The notes under the pieces: model-generated
Told to the model about the DNA's origin: nothing
Seen by the model: only the letters and a program-made list of their open reading frames with translations
Database searches by the model: none
NCBI RefSeq assembly: GCF_000611645.1
Contig: NW_014013510.1
Span: 9,143-41,840, forward strand
DNA from: Monoraphidium neglectum
Taxonomy: Eukaryota; Chlorophyta; Chlorophyceae; Sphaeropleales; Selenastraceae
Reading direction: 5' to 3'
DNA: 32,698 nucleotides
Part shown: positions 32,670 to 32,698 of the stretch, piece after piece
How the letters are laid out: each line of letters starts with the position of its first letter
Numbering within the stretch: the first letter of the stretch is position 1
Position numbers and translations under genes: made by a program

Positions 32670-32698
32670 CTGCGCAGGGGGGGGGGGAGACGTGGGGG

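Overview
This is a nuclear genomic window from a GC-rich green alga (Chlorophyta). Genes are split by many short GT-AG introns of about 100-500 bases, exons are GC-rich with polyQ/polyA-type low complexity, simple repeats are common in the introns, and the pentamer TGTAA (the usual chlorophycean poly(A) signal) lies downstream of several stop codons. No bacterial operon, phage, CRISPR array, tRNA or rRNA was seen. The species cannot be named from the sequence alone.

Five protein-coding genes can be built. (1) At 253-10385 (+) lies the 3' part of a four-domain voltage-gated cation channel of the Cav/Nav superfamily. It runs from the domain I pore to the C-terminal EF-hand-like and IQ-like region in 19 recognised exons; the promoter and the domain I voltage sensor lie off the left edge. 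Its four selectivity-filter positions all read Glu (EEEE), which predicts Ca2+ selectivity, although several helices look Nav-like. (2) At 11270-12901 (+) is a 371-residue SAM-dependent methyltransferase with a DOT1-like fold and an N-terminus resembling an organellar transit peptide. (3) At 24770-14147 (-) is a gene of only four exons encoding a predicted protein of about 3,364 residues. It is almost wholly low-complexity and has no domain I recognise; it is the least explained object in the window. (4) At 26693-29249 (+) is a secreted trypsin-like serine protease with a complete catalytic triad and an unassigned Cys-rich C-terminal extension. (5) At 32669-31269 (-) are the last three exons of a DDX31/Dbp7/RH17-type DEAD-box RNA helicase, continuing off the right edge.

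Genes 1 and 2 run in the same direction. Genes 2 and 3 converge over about 1.2 kb, genes 3 and 4 diverge from a spacer of about 1.9 kb, and genes 4 and 5 converge over about 2 kb. Nothing suggests that the five genes form one pathway. They look like ordinary neighbours on an algal chromosome: Ca2+ signalling, a methyltransferase, an unknown disordered protein, extracellular proteolysis and ribosome biogenesis. Exon boundaries were set by hand from GT/AG sites, reading-phase agreement and family resemblance. Most are phase-consistent, but the I-II linker of the channel (about 1411-2058) is unresolved.
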